Of a stretch of 64,000 nt of DNA, positions 30,671 through 42,307 are shown one piece after another. The position numbers and the translations under genes are program-made. The stretch is from Paratrimastix pyriformis (Eukaryota; Preaxostyla; Paratrimastigidae), in NCBI GenBank assembly GCA_027972325.1, contig JAPMOS010000091.1:62501-126500 (forward strand), given 5' to 3'. Numbering within the stretch: the first letter of the stretch is position 1; each line of letters opens with the position of its first letter. The notes under the pieces were generated by a model. That model was not told the origin of the DNA, did no database searches, and saw only the letters and a program-made list of their open reading frames with translations.

Positions 30671-31341
30671 GCAAAAAGAGACTTTGAATTGTCTGCTTTC
30701 TTCTTCCCTTCTTTCACTATAAGTAGCTGTTTGCATGAGGCTGAGATTCCATAATGCTGCTTATCATCAACCCATACTTTAAGTTGGACTATCATTTTAA
30801 CTGTGCTCCCTGGATTGACGGCTTTCCGTAAATCCTCGTTTGTTTGTATTGTTGTGTCCTGTTTTACCTCACCATCTTCATCTTTTCGGAAGACACTCGG
30901 ATACAGTGTATCTGCATATCCAACTGCTACTTTATAGTAGCTCGGAAACTTGTCATTATCACTCGTCTTGGCAAATGATTTGTATTGAAATTCATCTGGT
31001 TTGCCTTCTTCAAAAGTACCATTCACAATGCTTTCCACATTGTTTTGACAGTACTTCTCGAGCTTGTCTATCATCTTCTTAAAGTCATCGCCTACATTCT
31101 CAACTGGTAACCTGATGGTTTTAGTGTTCTCGTAAAAGTTCACTCCATAAGGTCCTAAGTCGATTTGTGGCGTCTGAACTAATAGGTTACTACCATTATG
31201 TTCAATGTGACACATCTTCATTGTCTTCTCTTGCTTCCTGGACGATTCAGATAAGGCTTCAATTGACAGCTTCTTAACTGTGAAATCGTTCGGAATGATC
31301 ACAACTGGCATATCAGACTCAACAGATTGCTTGCTTGACAT
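30667..31341 (-). CDS. ssDNA-binding-protein-like (element A)
   Basis: 224 residues. The segment LLVQTPQIDLGPYGVNFY, a distal Trp/Gly-Ile segment (WVDDKQHYGISASCKQLLIV), and the spacing between them resemble the small DNA-binding proteins of nucleocytoplasmic large DNA viruses that share a 'QTP...PFG' core and a late 'FGISW' strand. Such proteins coat single-stranded viral DNA. It looks whole. A minus-strand TCTA (31365-31368) lies 24 bases upstream. Family assignment is from memory of motif shape. Confidence 0.45.
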   Translation of the reverse strand: MSSKQSVESDMPVVIIPNDFTVKKLSIEALSESSRKQEKTMKMCHIEHNGSNLLVQTPQIDLGPYGVNFYENTKTIRLPVENVGDDFKKMIDKLEKYCQNNVESIVNGTFEEGKPDEFQYKSFAKTSDNDKFPSYYKVAVGYADTLYPSVFRKDEDGEVKQDTTIQTNEDLRKAVNPGSTVKMIVQLKVWVDDKQHYGISASCKQLLIVKEGKKKADNSKSLFA

Positions 31342-32180
31342 TAGTGGTTATTATATACTAACTATAGATAATAATTTTTCTTAAAATACCTTTACTGATT
31401 CAGTGATTATAATGAGTGCGCATTCTGATGAGATATTCCTCATTATATCATCAGTTGCTCATTGAATTATCATCTTAAAACACTCAGAGCTCAAATGATG
31501 AAACGCTGTTTTTATCTCTTTGAAATAGAAGGTAAATCTGATTGATTTCTCTTTCAATTCATGTCAAAGCTGAGTAAATTTTCGCTTTAAAGGGCTCGGT
31601 GCTGAAATCAAATTTCATATTGTTTTATCATTTTGTCATACTTTTCCATTTTCTTAGAATCAATTATTTGAGCTGATTCAATCAAAAGAATGCATCATTT
31701 ACTTAAGATTGATGCATTATTTAATGATCACTTTGAAAAGCACTTTTGTCACAATTTTATTTTGAATGAAGAGATAAGCTGTTTCTGATTGAATTCTCTT
31801 TCGTTTGATGCTTAAGATGATTGAATTGTTTGATTTGACAAAAATGGCAAAATAATTTCTGGGACAAAAATGGAAAAAATTGAAAATGCATGGAGAATTC
31901 GCTTTTGCCTCTAATTTCGTTTGTAGCTCGAATGAATTGATGCTTAAATCATTCCAAGCTGATTAAAATAAAATGCTCGTTTTACTTAAAAACATTGAGA
32001 AAAAGATTTTGCTCTGAAGAATTTTTGCCTCAAATAACGTTTGTAGCTCGAGAAAATTAATGCTTAAATCATTCAAAGCTGATAAAATAAAATGCTCCTT
32101 TTCAATAAAATATAATGAGAAAAAAGATTTTGTTCTGAAGAAATCGATTTTGCCTCAAATAACAACGCAAGCGTGAAAAA
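31342..32180. repeat. AT-rich terminal region of element A with ~125-bp tandem repeats
   Basis: No gene. The block 'gtttgtagctcga...aatgcttaaatcatt' occurs at about 31920 and 32040. Each is followed by 'agctgat(t)aaaataaaatgctc' and 'attgagaaaaa'/'aatgagaaaaa' and 'gattttg(c/t)tctgaaga', and a third partial copy near 32150 keeps only 'ttttgcctcaaataac'. The unit is about 120-125 bp. Palindromic patches ('gatgcattatttaatgatc') occur near 31710. It may be the decayed terminus or origin of A. Confidence 0.55.
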
Positions 32181-32489
32181 TTGTGTGTGAAAAATTCCAC
32201 CCTCAAACTGCTCCGTCTGTTTTTAACCTCTCAGGCTGCACTTGGGTGCAACCCGCCGTTTGATACCTGTCCACCCTGCCGCCCTCTCGTTGGTTGGTTG
32301 CACAACCCTTGCTCCCCGTTTGGTTGCACGAATGGAGAAATTGAGAACAAATTGTGCGCCAGAAAATTTTGAGTACCCGTTTGCCGGAACTATGAGTGGG
32401 GCCCGCCGAAAAGCGTCTCGCGATGCCTCCGACATCCAAACGCCCCATTTCGATTAGTTGCCTTTCAGGGGAACGAGCTGATCGATGGT
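32181..32489. other. GC-richer junction between elements A and B
   Basis: About 310 bases with no gene or clear repeat, except 'ttggttg' doublets. Composition differs from A. It may be host DNA or outer sequence of B. Confidence 0.35.
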
Positions 32490-32815
32490 TTAGCAAGTGG
32501 CACACGAGTTGCGCGGGAATGTAGTTGTCAGAAGGGAGATGAGGGAACAAGTGGGCACAGTTGCGCGTAACGTGCCAGTTGCTCAGAAGGGAGATCGAGG
32601 GTCGATGTTTCTTAAGTGGCCAGTTGCTTTAAATGCCAGTTCACAAGGGCGATCGAGGGTCGATGTCGGGTTCTTGGTAAGTGGCACACGCGCGCTGGAG
32701 AAGAGGGGCAAGTGGCACACGGAGATAGGGGCCCATGTCGGTTCAAGTGGCACAACGAGGCGGGGAAGTGGCCAGTTGCACAAAGGGAGGGGGTCGAGTC
32801 GGTTCTTGGAAGGCA
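32490..32815 (+). repeat. Left terminal inverted repeat of element B
   Basis: Contains at least four gcaagtggcac/aagtggcacac motifs. The run 'gagaagaggggcaagtggc' followed by 'acacggagataggggccc' (32698-32735) is the exact reverse complement of the right repeat at about 54932-54970. Other matches include 'caagtggcacaacgaggcgg' and 'aagtggcacacgcgcg'. Between motifs the two ends differ by substitutions and indels. Outer limit approximate. Confidence 0.8.
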
Positions 32816-34380
32816 CAAAGGGCACGAGCAAAGGCGCAAAAGAAGGAAATGGGACTTAGGCGTACTCTGATGATTGGTTCTCTCTTGTCCTTCTCTCCCG
32901 GATGAGTCCTGCAACGCGGCAATATTCCTGAGGCTTCAGATCCTCCACCTCCAGCAGCCCTGCCTCGTAACGTATAAACACTTGTCCTTCCTCGGCATCG
33001 CGTTGCACTGTGCTTCAGTTTCGAAGCCGGAGCTTCGCTTCAGCCTGTCCATCAGCCCCTTATCCATTGCGACCAAGCTTGACAAGACGGTGATGTCACC
33101 AGCCTTGCAGGTATTGGCCCCGCGAGCCGTTCAATGTCCGCGTGAAACTCGACCAGAGCCGGATACAGTGACTTGCTCGTGCGTGGAGCAGCTTAAAATT
33201 TCGGACGAGAGAGGTGAGGCTGGATTGTGTTTGAAGACAGACTTCATGACACCATTCCGTTTTGTTGAGCGCTTGGCCGATCAGTTTGTTGCGGCACTGG
33301 CCGCTTATTTGTTGCGGCACTTGGCCGCTTGTAGTTTGTTGCGGCATCAGGGCTGGAGGCATCAATGCGACATCTGAACAACGGAAACGGCAGCAGATCG
33401 AAATGCATGTTCTCAACCGTTGCACACAGTGGACTTGCTTCGGACTTGAAGGGGAAAGATGAACGAACCTTGGTTGTTGTGTTTGTAATTTCGGTGATTC
33501 CATCAAAACTGCGCCCCATTATAGTAGAAATGTGCGGTCCGGCGAATGATTGACCAGGGGGTGAGGCTCTGCTCTGACCTTCGGAGTTTTCGGCGGAGAG
33601 AAGAGACCTTGTGAGATCGTGTCAAAAACCCACAAACCGTTCCAAGAACAATACGAGAAACGGTACGATCACGTCGCCGAAGTCGTCTGCACAAAAATGG
33701 ATCCGAGAAGAACGTTGAAGGCACCTCAAAACGTATGGAAATGCTCGTATCTTGTAAGAATGATGAGCAAAAACAAGAAAGACTCAACTCAACTTGGATC
33801 TCGTGCAATAAGCTCCGCAAAACCGAGCGGAGCAGAGAAAATCGAGTCGATAGTACCCCTGCCGCATTTGAGACGCCGGCAGAGTTCGATTTGCTTCAGC
33901 TCGATACGTTTCTCGGTACTAGAAAGAGATGCTGGAGATCTCTCACCCACGATATTGCCCCAAAATAGGTGAGTACCAGAATAGCAAAACAGCGTTTGGT
34001 CAGGAAAACTTGCATCTGGTGCACTCGGCTCGGAACTTCTCATCTTCCCAACACTTCACAATTACTCGGAAACGCCCGGCATTCGTCAGTCGATTCCGTT
34101 AAGTTTCGGTTCCGTGCGAGGCGCTGTTTTTGCCGTCAACCCACCGCAGCCAGGGTTCTATCCACTATCGTTTGGTCTGCCCGGAAAACGATTTGCTTGC
34201 CTTTATTCAAGATCCACTGTGTAGAATCGTACGAGTTCACCGCCGACGCGTTTTCTTTCTGGCTTCGGCTTGCTCACCGGATGACCGACTCGTTCCAGAA
34301 CGCTCACGATGGTATGATGGGCATTTCGTCTGTCCCACCTCGAGATGATATGCAGCCGCTTCAGATCATCTTTCTCGTCT
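32816..34380. other. 1.5 kb of element B with no recognised gene
   Basis: Frames at 32874-33377, 33619-33972 and 33969-34415 show no known motif. At 33281-33345 a ~25-bp unit 'ttgttgcggcacttggccgc' occurs about three times. The region next to the inverted repeat may once have held a gene, now unreadable. Confidence 0.4.
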
Positions 34381-36338
34381 CTAGGTACTCAAGGGCTGCG
34401 TTCGCAGCATTCTGAGCTCTTTGCTCTGACTGAAGGTCAGCGTCATCCCCTTCTCACGCCCAATCTCAATTATCCTTTCCGCTATTTCCAAGTCGACGGC
34501 GCGGGTCAGCTGGGGTACCACGGACCTCTGCCCGATCGTGATGAAGCCAGCTGCTTGAGCTGCGCCTTCCCCATTCACGGCCTCGATTGTGCGGCCCGCC
34601 ACGGTCTGTATCTGCCTCCCGATATCTGGTCGGGTGCCTTCGGGGAGTGTTGTGACCGTCGCCGCCCCCGTACACTTATCATGCGCATGCCGCAGCATGA
34701 CGACCCCTCGTGTGATTGCCGCGGGCCCCCGCTCTGCTTGTGCACGGATGAGTTTGTGGTAGGCGCTGCGTCTCCTTGTTGTGGTATCGCTCCACATCAT
34801 CCGGCGCAATGTCCAGCCCCTCCCCCTTTTTTGGCTCCATCCCAAGATCGCGCACCATCACAGCCCATGCGTCCTTTTCCTCGAATAGGGGGGTCCGTGC
34901 AGGCCACAAGATGCGCGGCGTCGTTCTGCTGCCCGAGGTGGGCGAGCTCCTCTGGCGCCGGGGCCCAGGTCCGATGTTGGTCCCATACACCTTCTGCGCT
35001 TTTGGCCCAACCCAGAAGAGTGATGATGCGCTGGTCCATGTGCTGCTCGGCCAAGGCGACTGGGGCGATCTCGGGTTTCACCAGGTCCGTGAACTCCAGG
35101 GTGTAGTGATGCTGTTTGAGGGCTGATACGATGAACTCCATCGCCTTACTCACCAGTTCTGTATGTCGCGCTCCCAACATGGCAAGGACTTGTTGCGGGA
35201 GGGTCCAGTTGCACCGGCCGCAGGCGAACGCGCTCTCCACCGTGTTGCCCAACGCCATCAGCTGCTCCAAGGTCTGTGTGTCGCATGCCCCATTGCCGCG
35301 CTGATATGCGATGATGCCTGCCCTCTGCTTGTAATTGCGGACACGGAAGATGGCCTGCGCCGTCTCGATTGGGTTCATGTTGCTGCTGAGCACGTGCACG
35401 AATGTGTCGAAGTGGGGCACGTTGATGTCCACGCCCGCAGTGATAGTGCTGGTGTACATAAAGAGTCGGATGTCGTGGCGCACCAAGTGTTCGTTGATGT
35501 CGCCCGAGATGACGGTGCGCTTCTGCTTGTAGTGGGACTCGAACACTCCTCAGTCTCCGTCTCTTGCATCTCTTTGTCCTTCCCGCTGAACGTCATGATC
35601 TTGACGTCGGGCATCGTCTCGCTGATGTACGCCTTGACTGACTCCATGACCTTCCGGATCGACATGAAGCAGGCGACGCGTTTTCCCTCGGCGAGCATCC
35701 TTGCGATGGTCTCCGTGACGAAGGTCAGTCCCCTGTTCTCCTTGCTCTGCTTGAACATTGTCTGCACCGTCTTCACGTGATACTCGGGCATGTCCTTGTT
35801 GAACTCGATGCGCTCGGCGGGACATCCGCACAGCACCTCAAGCATTCGCACGGTGGAGTCTTGCAGGAGTCCATCCATTGCCACCACTTTGTGCGCGTGG
35901 ACCATCAGCTCGCGCAGCACCTGCACGACTTTTGTGTTGTTCGCGCTCTTCAGTTGGTTGAGAAGGCTCTCCACCTCGTCAAGAATGAGGAAGTCGATGG
36001 GTTTTGTTCTGCGGTTTGCGCCCCAAGTCGTGCGCGATGATGCGTCCCAAGCTGTCGATCTGGATGATGAGACGTGGGTGGCGGCGGACTGAGATGTCGT
36101 GCTCCTTGATGTCCAGGTATGACTCGAAGGGGAGACTGCCCTCTGCCTGGTAACGCTTCATGAAGTCAAAGGCGAGTGTGCGGCGACACGAGATCATCAC
36201 CACCTTGCTGTTGGGCTGCTCATGTGTGAGGATGCGTGTCAAGTTTTGTGTCTTCCCACTACCCATTCGCGCCTTCACACACGTGAGTGGCTTCACGGGA
36301 TCGAATGTGAGGAACTCGTCCGCGCGGTGGTCGTGCAC
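34381..36338 (-). pseudogene. UL9/origin-binding-protein-like SF2 helicase (element B)
   Basis: Minus strand. A P-loop ARMGSGKTQN lies near 36260, VVMISCRRTLAFDF is motif Ia, and an acidic DExE-type Walker B lies near 35975. In the C-terminal helicase half MYTSTITAGVDI is motif IV/V-like and ETAQAIFRVRNYKQ (near 35350) is motif VI. This combination is typical of herpesvirus origin-binding helicases (Herpes_ori_bp), also seen in giant viruses. It would open the replication origin. It follows the polymerase-primase locus directly on the same strand. Fossil state. Confidence 0.65.
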
Positions 36339-39300
36339 AAAGGGAGGGCACTTCTGCGTATGCTTGAAGCTTCTGATGGAACGTCACCGAGGAAGCCACT
36401 TCAAAGCGCTCATACTTGTCTTTCTCATGGTTGCGTGAACAATGGAACAGGTACGACGTGGCGCTGCGCGAGATCCAACCTCCATCCTTGCCGTGCTCTC
36501 GGTCGCAGATGCGGCAGTGATACGGATGCTTCGGGGCGATACGCAGTCTGTCGTCACCAGCCTCCTGCACCTCATACTCACCAAACACATCCTCGAGATA
36601 TTTTTGGAGACTTACGGGCAAGTTGCTGCCCTCCACAGAGAAGCGCATCTCGGGCACATTGATTAGATTCTCGGAGAAGTCCATTGCTTGCATGTCAAAG
36701 TTGGGGACGTCGCACGTGTACGTTATGAGTGAGGACAGCAGCTGTTCTTCCGTGACGTGCTCGCATTCGGGGTCACTGGGCAAATGGACAACACGGTGAT
36801 CAAAACACCGCTGCCCATCCACGGTCACGATCTTGTCTTGCGTGAAGCACCGCATGCAGTGATCCTTGCTGTAGACTCCCGTATCGACGCAATCAAAGCC
36901 ACAGACGTTGCTGAGGTAGTTCGCGAGGACGAGGTTGAAGCGGCGGGTCACGACAACATTGCACACAAGGTGATAGCTCTGCTTCTTGGGCCCACATGCG
37001 CTATAACACGTCACCACTCCCTTCCCCAGGATGCGCTCAACGGCAGCGATGATACCGGCGATGGGAATGCGACCAGCGGACTCAATGTCGAAGTACGCCT
37101 TGTGCTCTGCGACCCCGATGATCTCGTGGACCGTTTGCTTATCGCGCCCGCTGAGAAGCAGCTCTTCGATCTCGTCGGCTGATGCATTGCGCATGGTCCG
37201 TTTGCCTCCCAACGTCTCCACTTGGAACATGAGTTCAGAACGGTCGAGGATCTCGCCGCCCTTCTCTGTGAATGTCTGGCTCTTGGGCGTGATCAGCTTC
37301 CAGATGGGGAAGTAGCGCGAGATGTTGCTGCTGTACGCCTGGATGAGAGTGTCCACGATGTTGATTCCCGCGGGTATGTGCTCCTCGTCGATTGGCGCCC
37401 ACGCGTCGCTACCTGACTTGCCGCTGTGGTTGATCCGTACGATGCGGCAGAAGTCCTGGTTCTTCAGGTCTGGGAAACGCGCAAGCAATGACTTAACCTT
37501 TCTGTCCTTTCCGCTCAATTTCTGCTTGCGTGCGTACAGGAGAATATTCTCGCGGCAGTTGCGCTCCTCCTCGGCGTAGAAACGGGCAAGGCACTCGGGG
37601 TGCTTGGCGGCTGGAATCTCGAGAAGACGACGAAGCAAAGTCAGCGTCCTGTCACGCACGTAAGCGGTCTGTATCGCGAATTGGCATCCCTTGTAGCTGA
37701 ACTCGGGCTCAACACCCACCTTCACCCCGTCGCCAGGAATCTGGAGCTTGAAGTAGGTCTTGCGCTGGGCGAAGAAGGCTCGCGTGAACACTGCCTCGAA
37801 AGCGAAGGAGATGTACCGGAGATGTGCGCTCGGGAACATGTTGACCTCGATGTAGCTCTGCTGCAGCTGGCTGTTGATCTCGGTCTGCATACGCGCCACC
37901 CACCCATTAAATGCATCGACGCCTGCCTGTGTGCTGAAGTCGAGTGGTGGCTGATGCTCCTGGGCAAGTTGCACGGCAGTGGAGTCAGTGTCAATGAAGA
38001 GTCGTTTGCCGTAGGATGATGCGATCGAACTCGCGCGCATGATAGCATCACGGGCGGCGGTCGTTACTGCTGCGGCACACTTTTCGTTGAACATGTAGCA
38101 TGCAAGAGCCCAAGAGCCCATAGAGACTGTTCGCCATGATCTTGAAGCAGTACTGCATGGTGTTGTGATACTTGACGCCGGCGGCATCGTTCCGTTTCCG
38201 GGCATCCTTCAGAAGTGCCTTGTGGTGGCTGCGCTGATCGACGAAGTCCGACACGGTGTCGAGAAACGGGTCGTGCTCGCGGATCTCAAAGACGGTGTAT
38301 TGTTTCAGGATATCTTCGCGGAACAATGTGAGTGGGTTGGTCACGCCCTTGTTTGACTCTTTGCTTGCCTCCACCTCCTGCTCCGTCGGATTGCGCACGA
38401 AAGTTGTGTTCTCCGGGGTGTGATGGCCGTCTTGATAGACTTCAGCGAGGTCATCCACCGTTGCTACGTACGAAAACGGAGAGACTGCGTAGGCGCGCAT
38501 CATCGATGGATAAAGTCCAGCGAAGTCAAACATCATGCACGGCGTGTCCGCCAGATCATTGTTCTCCGACCAGTTGACGGCACCTTTATACTTGCCATTC
38601 TTCTCGCCGAGCTCCCCATAATTCCATTTGAGCGAGACATGGTCACGGCATCGCCAGGCTGTGCGAGCCAGCTTCATCATACCCCACGCTGCCTGTGTGC
38701 GCGTGAAATAGGTTGAGAGCGTAATTCCCGTCACCTCAATGAAGCATCGCATCTTCTCGAGATAGTCCATCTTGTCGGCGATGTGGAGGACTGCTTCGGC
38801 ATCGTAGACGCAGTAGCGGATGATGTTTTCGAGGCAATGCTCGGGGTTCTCCGTTGCCGCATTCGGGTCCATCATGATCTTGTTCATCACAGCGTAGCTC
38901 ATGTTGTGACGCTGCTTGAGCGGTAGCTTGAGTGCACCCAGAATCGTGTCCAGCGCTAAGTTATCGGGGGCGTCACCTGGACGATATTGACTCTTCGCCC
39001 AGTACATCATATCAACCATGTGGACACGGAGGCCGAACAGTGAGCTGTAGACGTAAGCGAGGCCCGAGCCCTTGTATGGAGCCGCCATTTGAGTTTGAGA
39101 AAAGGCGCCGCATCGCTTCATGATCCACGGGTAATCGTAGCCTGCCGGCCGCGTATTCTCCGGCTCATCTGCCTTCTTTTGATTTGTTGAAACGGCTGCT
39201 GGTTACTGTTCCATCCCACGAGGATGATCTCGCTCGGCGCTCTTTGACCGGACCCAGCTGATGAAGGCACAGCACATCCCCGCTTCAGACGAGTCGACGT

Positions 39301-39954
39301 GCACGGCGACGTTTGCCGGGAGCCTCGCGGAATCCAACTCGAGCGGCACCTCGCCTTCCCACAAGAATGCATGTTTCTCCGTCACGCCGTTGAATGAGTA
39401 CGCGGCGCAGATCATGCCGATGTGCGCGAGAGGATCATCTGGAAGAGGAACACCGGGGTGGAAGAGTACGTCTCAATATCGTACGCCACCATCGCGATTT
39501 CACCGAGATGGAACTGGATATCGAATTCGTTGATGGCCTTTTCCAGGACGTCGCGTTGCTTCTCTTGGCTGGCGCGGAAGCAGTCTTCCTGTTGGAGCGC
39601 TGGGTCGAACGGAATGGACTGGCGGTACTCAATCTTGCCATCTTGGCGGACGAAGTAGAACGCGTTCCTGAAGACGAGTGCATTGCTGTACGTCTGGCGC
39701 AGCGGTTCACGCGTCGCGTCAATGTCGAAAAGCATCTTGATCTCGTTCCTGACGGCACGCTGGCTCGTCTCTGTCCGAGTAATGGTAGCTCCCATCGGTT
39801 CTTCGGAGCTCAACGACAGGTGCCGCCGGAGGCTGATATGGGGAAGGGCCGTTTCCGTACCGCACTTGCCATGCTCCACGACCCATTTGGCGTATCGGGC
39901 AAGCAGCGGGTGAACGACCTTCATGTATTGTTTCCTGTCGCGCGATTTGGACAC
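36259..39954 (-). pseudogene. Family B DNA polymerase joined to a UL52-like primase (element B)
   Basis: Minus strand. Polymerase motifs in order: MVAYDIETYS (Exo I, near 39480), DFAGLYPSMMRAY (motif A, near 38520), MANSLYGLLGS (motif B, near 38120) and LFIDTDSTAV (motif C, near 38000). Downstream in the same reading direction come AYFDIESAG (near 37090), CYSACGPKKQSYHLVC and VYSKDHCMRCF (near 36870), which resemble the archaeo-eukaryotic primase core of the herpes/pox type, and a Cys/His cluster CRICDREHGKDGGW...YLFHC near 36500 like the UL52 zinc site. The primase suggests RNA-primed replication, unlike the protein-primed type in A. Fossil state. Confidence 0.7.
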
Positions 39955-40110
39955 TTTTCTCGGAGCACAGCTTCGTCAAATTCGCCCCGAAACCCCTCAT
40001 CGAATCCGGTCACGAGGCGAGTAAACTCAACAACGAGGTTTTGCATCTGGTTTTAGAGGACCAAAAATATGGCAATTCGGATTTCCCAAATTTTCGATGA
40101 ATTTCGGAAT

Positions 40111-41178
40111 TTAGGATGAGGGTGGAGCTGCTTGAGTGAGTCTGCGCTGCACCTCTTGAGCCTCGCCCATGGCTTCGCGCCACGGCGCGAGTTCAGTTTG
40201 GTTTTGCCGGAAGAATTCTGCCGGAAGGTCAACAACAGCGCCACCTTCGTCAATATAGCTTCGCTTGATATAGTGCGACTCGTGCATTTCTGTCCCATGT
40301 CCCATAATCCGTGAGATCTCAGTAGAGATCGTGGTTGTGCCGGAACTCTTCGCCGAATGTGGTCGCAAACACCAAACGGATTGTATCAATATTCAAGCCC
40401 GCAAGACCGAACGCGCTTTCAATCAGGAGGCCAAACTGCGTTGTGTATCTCTTCCCCCGCGGACTTGGTATGAGAATGTCTGTCGAATTTCCGGTTACGT
40501 GCGCCTGTGCACGGAAGAGCTCGTAAAGTTGTGTCGGTAACGCAATCTCCGTTGTCTTATACCTACCAGCTGTCTTGTACACATTGCGCACCATCAAATG
40601 CTTATTCCAGTCAATCCAATTTACCCTCGTAGATCCGTCTGCGGGCGGGTGTTTGTCGAGCATGAATGTATCCTTGTCGCGAAGAGGCGGGAGCAAGACG
40701 TACAGCGCGGTTGTCAAGGCATATTTTGTTGCGTTCTTCATTCGATCCCCGATACGCGGCGGCGCGTGATCAAAGTCAACGTTGTTTGGGTCATCGAGCA
40801 ACTGCTTGAGCGGCGCGTTCACCGGCTTAGCGAGTTCCTCCTGATACTGCTTCAATCTCTTGCTGCTTTCACCAACTCTTCGTATCTGACCCAGTGGGCC
40901 ATTTGTTTCGCGGTCAGCGTTCCTGGCGCAACTCCGGTGTCCTTGAGCTCGGATAGGAGCCTGCCGTAAAATTCTTTGTACTTCCTCATCTCCGACACCC
41001 GCCCATCAAAGTTCTGGACCCACCCGTTGACGGCCGCGGCCAGACTGCTTTGAGTTGACCTGGAAAGGTCCTTCGCGACGATGGCTGCGCGCACCTGATC
41101 CGTTGCCTTGAAGAATTCCTTCGTCCGATACTCTTTTGGCAATCTCGAGAGCACTCGCCTCACGTTGGTGAGGTACAT
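40111..41178 (-). pseudogene. Tyrosine recombinase/integrase (element B)
   Basis: Minus strand. The N-terminal part (YLTNVRRVLSRLPKEY) resembles a core-binding helical domain. LPPLRDKDTF (near 40675) holds the first catalytic Arg region. The C-terminal part has a His/Arg-rich strand and ISRIMGHGTEMHESHYIK (near 40285), the LMGHxxxxxTxxYxx signature with the nucleophilic Tyr. Such enzymes integrate many Polinton-like viruses and virophages. No retroviral-type integrase was seen in B. Fossil state. Confidence 0.7.
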
Positions 41179-42231
41179 CTCGCGTGTGGTATCTTGGTAC
41201 TTGATCCCGGACGGGCAGCCACAATTTCGGCAGACGCAACCACCTTGTTGATCTGTCTGATTCCGTGTGGCGAAACGTCTTCCGGCCCTTCGTCATCGTG
41301 CATAACACTGCCAACGAGTTGCGGCTCGGGATGGCTGCTTGAATGGCGAGCATCCGGTTCTCACAGACTTGACTCCGCTTTTCCAGGTGACGCCCTTCGA
41401 GGCCCATCCGCAGCGCAAACATATGAGTTCGCCGTTCTGATTGAAGGCGAAACGTTTCTGGTCCAATCTCCGAGCAGGCGTTTTGTTTCTTCGTTCTCGA
41501 CAATTGTCGTTGCCGGGTCTTCTGCGTCATCCTCTGGCACGGCTTCAAGATCTTCTTGTTCTTCTTCCGTTTCCTCGTCTGGCTCTTCTAAGTTAGCAGC
41601 CGCTGGGGCAACCTGAAATACCCAATTCGATCAATAATATTTTCGTACATCATTCTCATCTCTTCCCGCATTTCGCGCATTTCCGTGGACATTGTTGCGA
41701 TTGTCTCAGTGAGCTTCTCCAATGGCGTCAGTTCCCTCTCCACCGTAATCTCCACTGGACGTGGCACTTCTGGCTCAGGAACAACCGCGTCTGGTACTAC
41801 TTGCTCGGGTTCCACGACCTGTACCGCCGGCGGGGCAGTAACGACGGGAAGTTCTGGAATCGGGGCTGGGATCGGGGCTGGAATCGGCGGCAGGACCGGC
41901 CGTTCTGGCTGCGGGGAGCAATCGGCGCAACTTCTCGGTTCAATGGCGGCGGGAGATGAGAAAGCGTTTCCTGGGCCGCTGGGTCACCTTGATTCGCCCT
42001 GGCCAAAAAGTCGTCGATCGCTGTGTTGGTGGTGAACGACGCGAGTGTGATCCCATCCGAAGCCTTGATAAGAGACCAGTCCCATTGGATTCCCGATTTG
42101 CTGATCGCCTTGAGTGCGAGATCTCCGTTGCTGGCCATCGTCGGAATAGGGTAGCCAACCGTCTTGAGATACTTCTGCAGCTTACGGATCGCGGCCTTCG
42201 AGATCTGCGAGAGATTGATTTGAGGCTCCAT
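41179..42231 (-). pseudogene. Unknown element B protein with Pro/Glu-rich and CxxC regions
   Basis: From the Met at 42231 (MEPQINLSQISKAAIRKL) a helical domain is followed by Pro-rich sequence, then an acidic coiled-coil-like stretch (ETIATMSTEMREMREEMRMM, near 41680), and sequence with CxxC pairs near 41410 and 41225. These may be one or two former genes; not asserted. It begins ~75 bases downstream of the next gene's stop. No family. Confidence 0.4.
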
Positions 42232-42307
42232 TGTGGTTTGTGTTTTGGTTGGTTAGATAAATTTCGAATTTGCCAACCACAAAAATTGGCAAATCTTGGA
42301 GACGTTT

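Larger units (their letters stand above)
3976..32180. mobile_element. Element A: AT-rich Polinton-like virus fossil
   Basis: About 18 kb of virus-like DNA after subtracting a 10-kb LINE insert. Parts, left to right: protein-primed-type PolB part, coiled-coil protein, GIY-YIG nuclease, VLTF3-like zinc-ribbon protein, two minus-strand structural-type unknowns, L1R-like membrane protein, stalked TM protein, four unknowns, MCP-adjacent protein, DJR-type major capsid protein, packaging ATPase, acidic protein, small membrane protein, S74 fibre, ssDNA-binding-like protein. It is broken, with roughly five breaks besides the LINE; several virion genes look whole. No terminal inverted repeat was recognised. 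Its right limit is placed where composition turns GC-rich. It is old enough to have received, and aged with, a now decayed LINE. Confidence 0.85.

Noticed and set aside
3976-32180. Terminal inverted repeats of element A
   Set aside because: I compared the AT-rich right end with the left part and found only general AT similarity, so none is claimed.
33619-34415. Overlapping frames at the left end of element B
   Set aside because: Frames change without a consistent product; nothing recognisable, so no gene is called.
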